64,000 nucleotides of DNA from positions 1 to 64,000 of the forward strand of contig PLXC01000138.1 in the NCBI GenBank assembly GCA_003151275.1, read 5' to 3'. The first letter of the stretch is position 1. Each line of letters begins with the position of its first letter. The translations under genes were made by a program, and so were the position numbers. The notes beneath the pieces were generated by a model. It ran no database searches. It worked only from the letters and a program-made list of their open reading frames with translations, and was not told the DNA's origin. This document shows positions 33,210 to 42,256 of the stretch, piece after piece. This stretch comes from Candidatus Melainabacteria bacterium (lineage in GTDB: Bacteria; Cyanobacteriota; Vampirovibrionia; Obscuribacterales; Obscuribacteraceae).

Positions 33210-33767
33210 ATGCACGATTGTCCGACATGTCAGGTGCCTTTGCATGGTCACGAGGAAGTTTGTCCCTCCTGCGGCACGAAACAGTATGTAAAACCTGAGT
33301 TTCGCAGATCCAATTTGCCAAAAGCTCCAGGTGTAAATCCAATGCCATTTATAGTGGTGTTAGTCGGACTTGTCCTCGTTATCTTCGTTTGCGCTCAGAA
33401 TAGTTGGATCGGTCAGGTGTTCCACCGTGGACCTGTTGTTGAAGATCCAATGGATAAGATGACAATTTTGGATGCTCGCAACGCCATTGAGACGCAAATA
33501 AATCAAGGTCTGACCGCAGTTGGATCAACAGCTAAGTTCGCTTACAAAGTAGCCGGAGAGCCGTCCACAAAAGATGTTCAAAAGCCTTGTGAGTTGACAG
33601 TTGACACTGAACTCAAAGATCCGAAACAACACAAGTCAATTGTTGATCCGATTAAACAGTACATGGAAAAAGCGCAAGTCCTAACATTGACGATGAATGA
33701 CTCAAAGTCTCATGCCACCTGGACATATAACCTGGGACCAGCTGCTCAAGAAGCGCCCGCACAGTGA
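33210..33767 (+). CDS. Zinc-ribbon membrane protein, function unknown
   Basis: 185 residues. One zinc ribbon opens it (CPTCQVPLHGHEEVCPSCG, residues 4-22), followed by a basic linker and a single hydrophobic segment (FIVVLVGLVLVIFVCAQN, ~49-66). The remaining ~115 residues are probably outside the membrane and have no recognised domain (VEDPMDKMTILDARNAIETQ). The layout, ribbon inside, helix, polar domain outside, is the same as in the larger protein at 7041-8051. Ribbon-plus-helix proteins of this kind are often lineage-specific sensors or chaperone-like anchors, but no function can be assigned. It is 109 bases after the rhomboid gene. Confidence 0.65.
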   Translation: MHDCPTCQVPLHGHEEVCPSCGTKQYVKPEFRRSNLPKAPGVNPMPFIVVLVGLVLVIFVCAQNSWIGQVFHRGPVVEDPMDKMTILDARNAIETQINQGLTAVGSTAKFAYKVAGEPSTKDVQKPCELTVDTELKDPKQHKSIVDPIKQYMEKAQVLTLTMNDSKSHATWTYNLGPAAQEAPAQ

Positions 33768-33932
33768 TCGCCGCGAGCTTGTTGCTCGTTCATGGTTAGC
33801 TTAGACAATCATCAACCAAGTTGTATTTGCCCGGACGATCCGCTGTCCGACAATTTGACATCCAGCAAGCAGGAACACTGTATACGGTGCCTGACTTTAT
33901 TCCACCGCTAGATTTCAATAAATCCATCTATT

Positions 33933-35963
33933 TCATTTAGAGAGCTTTGCGATCATTTCGGTTATCGACATTGGTGTCGCCGATGGTGCCGACTCGGCAA
34001 CCGAAAGTCCAAGAGCGCGCGAGCGAATGTTAGTTAGGAAACCTGTAGACCAAGCCGGAAGCTCAATTGGAGTGCCTACATAGTTCGTGTGCATTTGCCA
34101 GGCCACTTTGCGTGCATTTATTAGTCTGGATATCAACAAGTCACTCAATTCTTTGTTGATTTCGGTTTCGTGCCAGGCATTAGTGTTGATGTTTCCAGCC
34201 TTTGCCTCCTCAGCGTAATACTTAACATTTTTTGGAAGTGGGCTGAGCATGCGGCGTGTCATCGATTCTTCATCTCCCAGTCTCTGCAATAAATTCAGAG
34301 TAGCTCCCGGCTCATTTAACTTCTTCAATTCGCCGTCTATGCGGATCTGTGTACCAATTGGATTTCCAGTTATAGGCTCATCAGCGACGAGCCCTTGCAA
34401 GAAGCCTAGTCGATAATCATGATGAACAAATTCGTGCAAGCTTGTCTCTGCAGTTGCTGATGAGAGTCCGGTTCTGAGGATACGATCGTTGACACTAATG
34501 ATTCGACCACTGCTTCGGTACGTGCCATCAGCCTCATCGCTCATTACGTTTACTGACCCTAGTTTTGGCAGACCGACTTCTTTGGCGATCTCGTTAAGGG
34601 TTTTGTTCAATGCCGGTTCAACATTTGTTTCCGCGGCATGCGTACGAACTAAATCACCATAAGTTTTTTCTGCAGCAATAAGTTCTTCAATCATCGGACC
34701 CAGAGCCGGATGTGTTTGCTGCAGATTCACATTTTTAACGATTTTACTGAGCGCCATTTCGTTCAGTGCAGGATCGGCGGCAACGTAATTTTGAAGTCGC
34801 ACGGAGGCTGTCGACCAGCTCTCGTAGGCACTTGTTCTTGCCGCTACTCTCGCAGGCGAAGCATATTCTTTCAACTCAGGAATATCCAACCTACTGATAA
34901 AGGCGTCGATGTTTGCATCACTTGATAGTTTTGTGGCAGAAGCAATTTTGCGAATCTCGCTCAAGACCAGGGGGCGCTGCTCAACCGGCCAATCGTTGAG
35001 AGCCAGATGCTGCCGCTCAAGAGTCGGTCTGGTGACGATTTCAGCCTTGTATGCTTCGTAATTTGGTGGACGAAGATTTGGTCGATTTTCGGCTAACCAA
35101 GTAAGCATCGGTGATCGCATCGGTGAGGCGTCGTTGACGTTGTTTCGAATGAATTCTTCGGAAGTCGGGGCATTGGTTCGAGAAATATCATTGTCGGCTG
35201 GAGTCAATCTGACCTGGGCTTTGTTCAAGGTAGCGTCGGCTATTCCAAACACAGCTCCAAAAGCTGCATACTGTCCTGTCCTGGAGATCAAGGTGTTCAA
35301 ATCTGCCCCCGGCTTTCCATGCAAGAATGCCTCAAGTTCGGCATTGGCCACTCCACCGGCCGCTCCAGAAAACGCATTTAGTGAAATGCTCTCAGCAATT
35401 CCTCGGCGTCCCACACGACGAACAAAATCATTTTCGCCCAAAAAATGCGACGTCCCGCCCATCGCGGCAAAGGTGCCGGCGGCTATGGCTGCGTTTCTTG
35501 TTTTAGCCCACAGGAAATTCGGCTCATTGTCGGCGACCGGGTGAAGCACATCCACTGCCGTACCACTCAACACTGTCTCCCAAAGTTTGGCCGGTGCAGC
35601 AGCATTGACCATTCCCGCTTTACTCAATCCAGAGCGCAGTCCCTTGGAAGCAAGTACGAACTGACCGACTGTCGCTACAGTGTCTCCTGCAAACGTCCAA
35701 TTATTGCTTTCCTTCGGCGCCGAAATCAGTTCCAATGGGTGCAGGTTTTGATTGGTAACCTTGTTGAATATTTGGGTGACGCCATCAATTGGCGTTTGCA
35801 CAAACGTATGCGCGGTCGCTTGGATAAAATCGCTTGGACCGTCAAGGATTCCGCGTTCGACGGTAGTGGGACTTTTGTCCTGGGGAGGCATGGGGACGGT
35901 TACTGCTGAAAGGACCGCCAGTATAGAGCGGGCGTACGCGGTTGTCAGTGGTGGAATTCCCAT
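33933..35963 (-). CDS. Large protein with HExxH-type motif, putative metallopeptidase
   Basis: 676 residues. The only familiar motif is LHEFVHH at residues 509-515, an HExxH zinc site (His510, Glu511, His514) inside a predicted helix, preceded by NDRILRTGLSSATAETS. A third ligand is not obvious. Residues ~85-250 are Ala/Gly-rich and mildly hydrophobic (VATVGQFVLASKGLRSGLSK; AAIAAGTFAAMGGTSHFLG), typical of domains that insert into or pass membranes; no classical signal peptide is evident. The middle part (260-500) is helical. Peptidase activity is inferred from the motif alone. The start is uncertain (ATG at 35963, or residue 25). Divergent from the TonB-C gene, 38 bases away. Confidence 0.55.
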   Translation of the reverse strand: MGIPPLTTAYARSILAVLSAVTVPMPPQDKSPTTVERGILDGPSDFIQATAHTFVQTPIDGVTQIFNKVTNQNLHPLELISAPKESNNWTFAGDTVATVGQFVLASKGLRSGLSKAGMVNAAAPAKLWETVLSGTAVDVLHPVADNEPNFLWAKTRNAAIAAGTFAAMGGTSHFLGENDFVRRVGRRGIAESISLNAFSGAAGGVANAELEAFLHGKPGADLNTLISRTGQYAAFGAVFGIADATLNKAQVRLTPADNDISRTNAPTSEEFIRNNVNDASPMRSPMLTWLAENRPNLRPPNYEAYKAEIVTRPTLERQHLALNDWPVEQRPLVLSEIRKIASATKLSSDANIDAFISRLDIPELKEYASPARVAARTSAYESWSTASVRLQNYVAADPALNEMALSKIVKNVNLQQTHPALGPMIEELIAAEKTYGDLVRTHAAETNVEPALNKTLNEIAKEVGLPKLGSVNVMSDEADGTYRSSGRIISVNDRILRTGLSSATAETSLHEFVHHDYRLGFLQGLVADEPITGNPIGTQIRIDGELKKLNEPGATLNLLQRLGDEESMTRRMLSPLPKNVKYYAEEAKAGNINTNAWHETEINKELSDLLISRLINARKVAWQMHTNYVGTPIELPAWSTGFLTNIRSRALGLSVAESAPSATPMSITEMIAKLSK

Positions 35964-36001
35964 AGTGCTATGCTGGCTGGTGTGGTCTACCAGGAGGGGT
36001 G

Positions 36002-36538
36002 ATGGGGTTCAAATCACTTAGTTCAAGTTTTATGATTGCCTCGGGGCTATTAAGCCTTGCGGCAGTCCACGTCGAAGCGCAGCCGGCCAATCCAGCAAAT
36101 CGAGAATACGGGCGAACAAGTTTGATTAGAAAAACCAATGTTGCCAACCCTGCCAATTCAACGCCCTCGAATTCAGCGCCTGTTCGAGAGTACGGCACAC
36201 AATCGTTGATTAAGGCCAATGCAAATTCAAACGATTCTGATTACCAGACTTACGTTGATGGTTTGGAAAAGAAAATATCTAGTGTGCAAGGACCAAAGAA
36301 GTTTCTTGGACAGGTGATTGTCAATTTTACAATCAACAAAAATGGCACCATCAGCAATGCTAAAGTGGCTAAATCTTCCAATATGCCACAGATAGATACA
36401 GCCGCTCTGGCTGCGGCACAAACTGCAGGTCCGTTCGGAGTTATGCCTAAATCTCGAACTAAACCAATCATCGTGGAGGTAACTTTTGATGGCACCTCAT
36501 CTAGTACCACGACGCACGCACTCGTGAAAAATCCATAG
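36002..36538 (+). CDS. Secreted protein with TonB C-terminal-like domain
   Basis: 178 residues from the ATG at 36002 (AGGAGG four bases upstream, a GTG just before also fits). A signal peptide (~1-27, cleavage after VEA) is followed by a ~65-residue Asn/Pro/Ser linker that contains two similar boxes, REYGRTSLIRK and REYGTQSLIKA. The last ~100 residues look like a TonB C-terminal fold: GQVIVNFTINKNGTISNAKV, SSNMPQIDTAALAAAQ and PIIVEVTFDG. Unlike true TonB it lacks an N-terminal anchor and a Pro-rich spacer, so energy transduction is unlikely; it may be a periplasmic binding domain. Family unknown. Confidence 0.65.
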   Translation: MGFKSLSSSFMIASGLLSLAAVHVEAQPANPANREYGRTSLIRKTNVANPANSTPSNSAPVREYGTQSLIKANANSNDSDYQTYVDGLEKKISSVQGPKKFLGQVIVNFTINKNGTISNAKVAKSSNMPQIDTAALAAAQTAGPFGVMPKSRTKPIIVEVTFDGTSSSTTTHALVKNP

Positions 36539-36601
36539 TAAACAGGATCAGAATAAGTAGACAGAAATGCTATGCCTTCGCAAAGGCTACTGCTTCTGGG
36601 A

Positions 36602-37459
36602 CTAATTTAAATGTTGACGTTTTAATTCAAGATTGGCAAAATCGTCTGCGTATTTTTGTAGTTTTTTTGCGATCGGTTCTGAGATGTTGACGGCAGCCTT
36701 TGTAACCTCGAAGGCATGATCCGGCATAGTGCCCACAGACTCCGACTGCGCGTGCATGAGCATGTTGCACAGTAAGCAGGCAACCAAATAGGAACCATTC
36801 TGGCCCGGATGGTGCCCGTCATCATCATATAGTGGAATCTCGGGCTCTTTCTGCGTCACTTCAAGCATCAACTCCCCAGCCGGTATAACCATTGCGTTTA
36901 ACTTCACACCAATGTCTCGATAGACTTTGCTTATTGCAACTTGATCTTCTGGTTTATTTAAATCGCACCACGTCATCAATAAGACGGGGCGTGCGTGATA
37001 GGAGCGAATCCATTTGTCGAACCACACGCACCACTGGTCCATGACTTTGGAAGACGATTCCTTCAGAGGCATCTCGCTTTGATCTTGTAAGACGACGAAA
37101 TCCCATGGGCCGGCTCTCATTAAGGCGTTCTTGGTATTATCGTCACCGGCATGTTGCCAGAGCGCGTAGCCTCCTTCGGTAGCAGAGGAAACCTGTATTT
37201 TTTTGTTTGGCTGTCGATGTAGCGCAATGCCCTCGAACATAGCAGGCATGTCATTTGCATACGTAAAACTATTCCCGATAAACAACACGCGTAATGGTGT
37301 ATCGGAAGAATTTGCGGATGCTTTTGAAGCGGTGCGCCAGTTGGCGTCAAACATCCATCCCGTAAAGGCGTAAATTAATAGCATCAGGAAGTACAGAGAC
37401 TTCCTCCAGTGCGCCGCAACGGTTTCAATTTCAGTAGTTTGGTCGGGCATCTTATTCAC
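36602..37459 (-). CDS. SGNH/GDSL-type hydrolase, membrane-anchored
   Basis: 285 residues. One hydrophobic segment near the start (SLYFLMLLIYAFTGWMF, ~20-36) anchors it, with the enzyme part outside. SGNH blocks are visible: Ser in VLFIGNSFTYAND (block I), Gly in SATEGGYALW (block II), LQDQSEM near block III, and Asp/His in YDDDGHHPGQNGSYL (block V). The catalytic Ser-Asp-His set therefore looks complete. SGNH enzymes deacetylate or de-esterify sugars and lipids; the substrate is unknown, and a role in modifying extracellular polysaccharide is a guess. Convergent with the TonB-C gene; start is one of two nearby ATGs. Confidence 0.7.
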   Translation of the reverse strand: MNKMPDQTTEIETVAAHWRKSLYFLMLLIYAFTGWMFDANWRTASKASANSSDTPLRVLFIGNSFTYANDMPAMFEGIALHRQPNKKIQVSSATEGGYALWQHAGDDNTKNALMRAGPWDFVVLQDQSEMPLKESSSKVMDQWCVWFDKWIRSYHARPVLLMTWCDLNKPEDQVAISKVYRDIGVKLNAMVIPAGELMLEVTQKEPEIPLYDDDGHHPGQNGSYLVACLLCNMLMHAQSESVGTMPDHAFEVTKAAVNISEPIAKKLQKYADDFANLELKRQHLN

Positions 37460-37632
37460 ATGACTAGCTATAACATACTCTACACTTCACGCGCCACCAC
37501 TTGCAATACCAAAACTACGTGATAAACTTGCAATGCGCCTTCAACCCGAGCCCAATATTTCATCGTGATAAAACACAGTCCTAAGCTGCTTAAACAGGTT
37601 CTGAATCGGCAAAGATCGTGCACACTTCCCAA

Positions 37633-37650
37633 GGCACTAATATTAGTGCC
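37633..37650. promoter_or_regulatory. Perfect 18-bp palindrome upstream of the membrane protein gene
   Basis: GGCACTAATATTAGTGCC is perfectly self-complementary over 18 bases and ends 17 bases before the ATG at 37668. Position and symmetry suit an operator for a homodimeric regulator; with no loop it is not a terminator. Confidence 0.45.
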
Positions 37651-37667
37651 GGTGAACGAGACTAAGC

Positions 37668-38366
37668 ATGGACAACGATGACCTTCGACCGAAGGGCGAT
37701 CTGACGTATGACCTAGCTTGGGGAGTCAAGTCAAAAGGCGAACACCGGTGGCCGGCATCAGTAGCTATTTTGGTGGCAATGGCTCTATATCTAGTTTTGC
37801 CTGACCGCTACACAATCGGTCCACCTTGGGTGATGCCAATTCTCGAGCTATCGATACTGGTGCCACTTTCTATAAGCGTGCCACGTCGAGTTGCGCATGA
37901 GGGGCGTGTGCAACAGGTCTTAGCTATAGCTATGATAGCTATTGTCAACGTGGCAAATCTTGCTTCGCTTGTGTTGCTTGTGAATATGCTGCTCTATCAT
38001 GGCAAGCAGGTGACAGGACCAGAACTTATTTACTCTTCGTTAGGCATCTGGCTAACAAACGTACTCGTCTTTGCGCTCTGGTATTGGGAAATAGACCGAG
38101 GCGGACCCGATCGACGGGCGCGGGAAACTCGCTCGGCGCCTGATTTTCTATTTCCACAAATGTCTACACCTGGCTGCGCTCGAATGGATTGGGCGCCAGT
38201 ATTCATTGACTATCTGTATGTTGCATTTACAAATGCCACCGCGTTCAGCCCCACTGACGTAATGCCGCTCACCCACTTAGCTAAAATGTTGATGTTGGTA
38301 CAGTCTGCCATTTCCTTGTTAACGATCACCCTGGTGGCAGCGCGGGCCGTTAATATTCTGAGCTGA
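37668..38366 (+). CDS. Multi-pass membrane protein, function unknown
   Basis: 232 residues with five or so hydrophobic segments (SVAILVAMALYLVLPD, IGPPWVMPILELSILVPL, VLAIAMIAIVNVANLASLVLL, SLGIWLTNVLVFALWYW, MLMLVQSAISLLTITLVAA). A conserved-looking stretch, WYWEIDRGGPDRR, is followed by YLYVAFTNATAFSPTDVMPL, whose pattern of polar and aromatic residues before the last helix recalls pore-loop or two-helix channel proteins; this resemblance is weak. No catalytic motif is visible. It carries a perfect palindrome just upstream, so it may be specifically regulated. Convergent with the secreted protein at 38382, only 15 bases apart. Confidence 0.7.
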   Translation: MDNDDLRPKGDLTYDLAWGVKSKGEHRWPASVAILVAMALYLVLPDRYTIGPPWVMPILELSILVPLSISVPRRVAHEGRVQQVLAIAMIAIVNVANLASLVLLVNMLLYHGKQVTGPELIYSSLGIWLTNVLVFALWYWEIDRGGPDRRARETRSAPDFLFPQMSTPGCARMDWAPVFIDYLYVAFTNATAFSPTDVMPLTHLAKMLMLVQSAISLLTITLVAARAVNILS

Positions 38367-38381
38367 GCTCAAATACAAATT

Positions 38382-39641
38382 CTAAATTCTTTCGCCAAAT
38401 GTTTTGCGAGGCGGACTAATATTCTCAGTGGAACCTCCCATTAGGCTGGCCACTGTCTCTGGCGTAGTCAGGTTCTCCATAACAGACTGACTGCAGCGAT
38501 ACAGCACCGCATTGCGGGTGAGAATGGCACTGTTATAGTTGTTAATCGACATGCCAATCTCCTGGTTCAACCTCTCAAATCGGCTCTCAAAGCAGCGATC
38601 AAGGTAAACCTCTTTGAGCAGTTTCTTCTCTTCTGGGCCGCCTGTGCAGGCAACAAAAAGGAATTCGGCTGTCTGCGCAGCTGGTGAAGCCAAAGTAGGA
38701 GAAAAGGCGATGATACTCATAGTAGTATTGACGAACTTAGCGGCCGCTCTAGAGAAATTGCTGATGTGATTAAAGCGATGCAGTCGCGCTTCAATCGATT
38801 TGACTACGCTATCGTCACTAAGACAGCAGGCCAGCATTGCACGAGATTTATTTCTGACTGACAGGACGTCCAAGGGATCGCGTTCAAAATTGATGTCCGC
38901 CGCTGTTTGCTGCTGAGACCATGCAATCATTGACTCTAAAGTGTGGTCAGCTTCTTCTTTTCCTACAAGTGGAATCATCTCTTGAAGCCCATTCTCGATC
39001 GCTTGGGACTTTCTTTGCTCATCACTCAACCCTAAACCAGTAGCCACTTCCATTAGTGCGCAGGTCAATTGAATATGTGCTGAATCGAGTTTTCTTTGTC
39101 GAACAAATTCGATCGCAGCGCGGCTTTTTAGCTTTAGCTTTTCTTCCAGGATGACATCAGCCCCTTCGCTCGATGACTCGAACCCCTGGTAAGAAGTCAT
39201 AAACTCAAGCATGTCTTTTGATCGGCCGAGAAAGCGCGTCCACTTTTTGTTGTGGAAATGCGCTTTGCTGTCTAGTTCGTCTTTAGCTGCGTCTTTAGAG
39301 ACCGCCACCTGGATAAGGCGATCCATTAGCTGACTGGGATTGGGAGTCTTATCGGGTTCAGCAATGCTAACAAATCCGTGGAGTTCCGATTGTGCCGGAA
39401 GAATGGAATGAGTTTCAAAAGGATTGGCGTTGAGCACTGGCAAAGCAATTTGCGGTGCCTCGCGAAATAACGGAGTTTCCAAAGCTGTTTTGCTTTCAAG
39501 AGCCTTAGCCGACCCGAGGTCCGACTTTGAGCCTAGGTCGACATCGGCATTCGCAGGGAGGGTTAGCTGAAAACTGTACGCTAAGAGAATTGTTAAGTAG
39601 GGACTAAAACGCCGTTGCCATGCGATCTCTCGAGATATCAT
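38382..39641 (-). CDS. Secreted protein of unknown function
   Basis: 419 residues. A signal peptide (MISREIAWQRRFSPYLTILL.., cleavage after ANA ~33) is followed by a polar, largely helical protein without metal, nucleophile or repeat motifs. Regions such as RQRKLDSAHIQLTCALMEVA and FVNTTMSIIAFSPTLASPAA are amphipathic. Cysteines are few and scattered, so it is not strongly disulphide-bonded. I do not recognise the family. It has no close same-strand neighbour; the upstream spacer includes the hairpin terminator of the next gene to the right. Confidence 0.6.
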   Translation of the reverse strand: MISREIAWQRRFSPYLTILLAYSFQLTLPANADVDLGSKSDLGSAKALESKTALETPLFREAPQIALPVLNANPFETHSILPAQSELHGFVSIAEPDKTPNPSQLMDRLIQVAVSKDAAKDELDSKAHFHNKKWTRFLGRSKDMLEFMTSYQGFESSSEGADVILEEKLKLKSRAAIEFVRQRKLDSAHIQLTCALMEVATGLGLSDEQRKSQAIENGLQEMIPLVGKEEADHTLESMIAWSQQQTAADINFERDPLDVLSVRNKSRAMLACCLSDDSVVKSIEARLHRFNHISNFSRAAAKFVNTTMSIIAFSPTLASPAAQTAEFLFVACTGGPEEKKLLKEVYLDRCFESRFERLNQEIGMSINNYNSAILTRNAVLYRCSQSVMENLTTPETVASLMGGSTENISPPRKTFGERI

Positions 39642-39781
39642 CAGCGCCTCCTGGCATAACGAGCATTAATTTGAAACTAGTAAAGCCGCGTAGAGTCTCA
39701 GTCCTTTTGTTGCATTATATTCGCGAATCGGAATTTGTACACCGGGTGACAACTGAATAAACCTTGACCGTCATCGAAAAG

Positions 39782-39811
39782 AATCGACTGCAGTGTGTAC
39801 TGCAGTCGATT
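39782..39811 (-). terminator. Terminator after the secreted protein gene at 39899
   Basis: AATCGACTGCAGT and its exact complement form a 13-bp stem with a four-base loop; on the minus strand a TTCTTTT tract follows. It lies about 90 bases downstream of the stop codon of the gene at 39899-40519. Confidence 0.75.
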
Positions 39812-39898
39812 TCACTCACGAAACAAGAGGGTGAATTAAGTGGCCGAAACAAATGGCTGTTGAGCATTTTGCGGTCATTTGCCCAGATGCCATTCGTA

Positions 39899-40519
39899 TT
39901 AGTCTACGCGCAGACCAATTTTCGCTTTGCGAGAGTTCGTATCAGCAATGTCGTGCGCCATAAGTGATTGCACGTCAGCGAACTTTCTCTCAATTTCGCG
40001 AATTGTTGACTTGCTGTATGTGAGGTTACTTTTCCGTTTTACTTCCAGGTTTGCGACGTATCCTAGTTTTTCACGCAGCAATTTGGCTTGATTATTTGTC
40101 AATCGACCCGCTGCATACTCGTCGCTGATTTTCTGATCAAGCTGTGCCCGTCGATAAGCATAATCGTCGTTAAAGTAGATCATTTGACCATTGATAACCA
40201 TAAAACGCTGCGGCAAAATAGTAGGGAAGCTCGAAAAGGTTAACAGCCGTCCTGTTCCGTCAACGGTTGCCAGCACTTTGCCTGAACTCTGGTCAATAAT
40301 ATAGTTACCCGCGGGGACTGACATGCCGACACTGTACTGTCCTACGATAACACCACTAGCAGGATTGACCACGCTGTATGTGACGCCACCAGGAAGCACC
40401 AAGTTCGGTGCAGTCGTCTCAACTGTGGTTTGAGTTGTAGTCTCAGTAACATTTTGTGCTAGTACCGTCGAAGCGCAGATCGCCAACGAAGCAGCAAGCA
40501 TAGGTGCCAAAAATTTCAT
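39899..40519 (-). CDS. Small secreted protein, function unknown
   Basis: 206 residues from the ATG at 40519, fixed by AGGAG six bases upstream and by the signal peptide that begins there (MKFLAPMLAASLAICASTVL, cleavage after LAQ); a longer frame back to 40660 would run through a terminator. Next is a Thr-rich linker (TETTTQTTVETTA), a beta-rich middle (VVNPASGVIVGQYSVGMSV, then VPAGNYIIDQSSGKVLATVD) and a basic helical C-terminus (RREQ.. LREKLGYVANLEVKRKSN). No enzyme motif. It lies 173 bases downstream of the gene at 40692, separated from it by a terminator. Confidence 0.7.
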   Translation of the reverse strand: MKFLAPMLAASLAICASTVLAQNVTETTTQTTVETTAPNLVLPGGVTYSVVNPASGVIVGQYSVGMSVPAGNYIIDQSSGKVLATVDGTGRLLTFSSFPTILPQRFMVINGQMIYFNDDYAYRRAQLDQKISDEYAAGRLTNNQAKLLREKLGYVANLEVKRKSNLTYSKSTIREIERKFADVQSLMAHDIADTNSRKAKIGLRVD

Positions 40520-40637
40520 ATAATTCTCCTCTACGCCAACTCTGGCGAACTGGATTGAGGACGTGGTTGAGCGTATATGGTTCCTGTTGCTTGTTACAGG
40601 CAACGAACTCGGACGCGGGGTCAGATTTCGTTGTAAA

Positions 40638-40668
40638 AAGGTCCGGCGCGCAAATTGCACCGGACCTT
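40638..40668 (-). terminator. Terminator of the gene at 40692
   Basis: AAGGTCCGG / CCGGACCTT nine-bp stem with a 13-base loop; on the minus strand TTTTT follows. It lies 24 bases after the stop codon of the small secreted protein gene. Confidence 0.88.
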
Positions 40669-40691
40669 CTAACTTTCTCGATAACCAAGGC

Positions 40692-41048
40692 TTAGTGGTC
40701 GCGTTTAATTTGATTGCTCACATGATTCTCTTCTCTATTTAACTTCGCTTGTTGGCCTTGCGTGATGTATCCACCATTGCGTTGAGACATCCGCTGTTGT
40801 TGCCTGCGAATATGTTTATCTTCCTGTTTGAGCTGTCCATAGTGACCGTCGAGGTTGCCCCTGTTGTTATTGATTCGACGATTCAAATTGTTAGAACGGT
40901 CGAGTACCTCTGATCTTCTTGGATGGTTGTTATCAAATCGTTGTTCGCGATTTTGATGCCATCCGTTTCCTGCAAAGCTTGGTGCGTTTGCTGAAACCAG
41001 GATTGCTCCTAATATTGCCAGGCTGGCAAACATCGATTTAGTCTTCAT
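40692..41048 (-). CDS. Small secreted basic protein of a conserved periplasmic family
   Basis: 118 residues. A signal peptide (cleavage after SFA, ~27) leads to a mature part that is very rich in Asn, Arg, Gln and His: RRSEVLDRSNNLNRRINNNR, then GNLDGHYGQLKQEDKHIRRQ and QRNGGYITQGQQAKLNREEN. The phrases ED..IR..., NGG.IT and LN..EN.VS are shared with a family of small exported proteins found in many environmental bacteria; its function is not known to me. Predicted to be almost entirely helical and highly basic, it could bind acidic polymers or nucleic acid. Monocistronic. Confidence 0.7.
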   Translation of the reverse strand: MKTKSMFASLAILGAILVSANAPSFAGNGWHQNREQRFDNNHPRRSEVLDRSNNLNRRINNNRGNLDGHYGQLKQEDKHIRRQQQRMSQRNGGYITQGQQAKLNREENHVSNQIKRDH

Positions 41049-41304
41049 ATTCTGTCTTCTCCAGTAGTTGCGTCAAATTTTCGGTCGCCACAAGCAGCTT
41101 ACTGCTAAGGATGTGGAGTTTCTGTGATCTTGCCGTCACAATTCATGTAGCCCGTATCGCCCAACTGGCCGTGATCTCTGAATTTTTACGAAATTGAACG
41201 AGTTTACATTGAACTTTTTTGTCGAAGTGAACGTAATGGCCTTTCAATACCCCTTATTTGGTCAGATACCCTATTAATAGTCTGGCGTTCAAAATTCAAA
41301 TAAG

Positions 41305-41985
41305 TTGCTTGAGAAGAAGGATATTAACATCGAACCTCACATCATAGACTGTCAAGCAAATTCCCGAAGCTCATCAATTGCCATTAGAAGCACCATTTCC
41401 GGTAGGTGTTTGCACAAAATGGCTTTTCAAAACAGTTTTTGGATACGGAGCGATTCAAGAACGCTAAGCCAAGGTCGAAAAGCAGCCTTATTCGAAATTT
41501 GCATGACTCTTTTGGACACTTGTTTGAATTACCTTGAAGGCAAATATGTCACGGAGCAGTCACGAATTGCGCCAATCCACGACGTTACAACCGATCGGCG
41601 CTTGCAGTGGTTCTGGACACAGAATGCAAATCGGATGAGTGAACTTGCAATCACTACAGAAGATGTTCAATCACTTATAGAATTTTGCGAATCCACCAAT
41701 GATGATCTTGTGATATCAATTTCGGATGCAGATTCTCGGTATCAAAAGGAAATAAAAAACAGCTCGATCTTGGTTAAGCGACATCCTGGTGATCCCGGTC
41801 CAGGTCCAGCACGCGATGAACCCAACTCCGGCCCTGACGGACCAGATTCGGGACCTGACGGACCAGATTCAGATCCATCAGGCAGGGATCCGCATCCTAC
41901 TCCTGTTCCTTTGAGTCCAAAACCATTTAAAAGGGACACATCTGTTGTAATGCCGCTACCCACTTCGGATGACGAAGAGAGTTAA
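41305..41985 (+). CDS. Hypothetical protein with acidic Gly-Pro-Asp tail
   Basis: Up to 226 residues from a TTG; an ATG at 41419 (residue 39) is an alternative and neither has a good ribosome site. Residues ~40-155 are a soluble, helical-looking domain with no recognised motif (SRYQKEIKNSSILVKR). The tail is low complexity, Pro, Gly, Asp and Ser rich, with two near-identical 21-base DNA units at 41830-41850 and 41851-41871 (GPDGPDS each). It resembles secreted or surface tails but no signal peptide is seen. Preceded by a 256-base spacer without features. Assigned as a gene because the frame is long and its composition fits, but with limited confidence. Confidence 0.45.
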   Translation: MLEKKDINIEPHIIDCQANSRSSSIAIRSTISGRCLHKMAFQNSFWIRSDSRTLSQGRKAALFEICMTLLDTCLNYLEGKYVTEQSRIAPIHDVTTDRRLQWFWTQNANRMSELAITTEDVQSLIEFCESTNDDLVISISDADSRYQKEIKNSSILVKRHPGDPGPGPARDEPNSGPDGPDSGPDGPDSDPSGRDPHPTPVPLSPKPFKRDTSVVMPLPTSDDEES

Positions 41986-42256
41986 GTGTATGCTTTGTAC
42001 CGCCTGTTAGGAAACAATTCGAAACAATGGTACCAAATATGGTGTTCACAAAACCTACACAAACAGCAATACGGTATTCCTAAGATCGGCACAGAATCAA
42101 GTTCTCTGAACTATTTATTGTTTTGGAAAAGTAAGACGATTGTCAGTCCTTACACAAAACGTTAGCTGTTTACACTGAACTAACTTTGCACTGCATTCTC
42201 TTAACGCACGTTGATTACTATGAATTCATCGACTAAATTCTTGGAGGGATTGTGGA

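Noticed and set aside
39764..39967. 67-codon plus-strand frame
   Set aside because: It runs through a 13-bp terminator hairpin and overlaps the end of a well-supported gene on the other strand.
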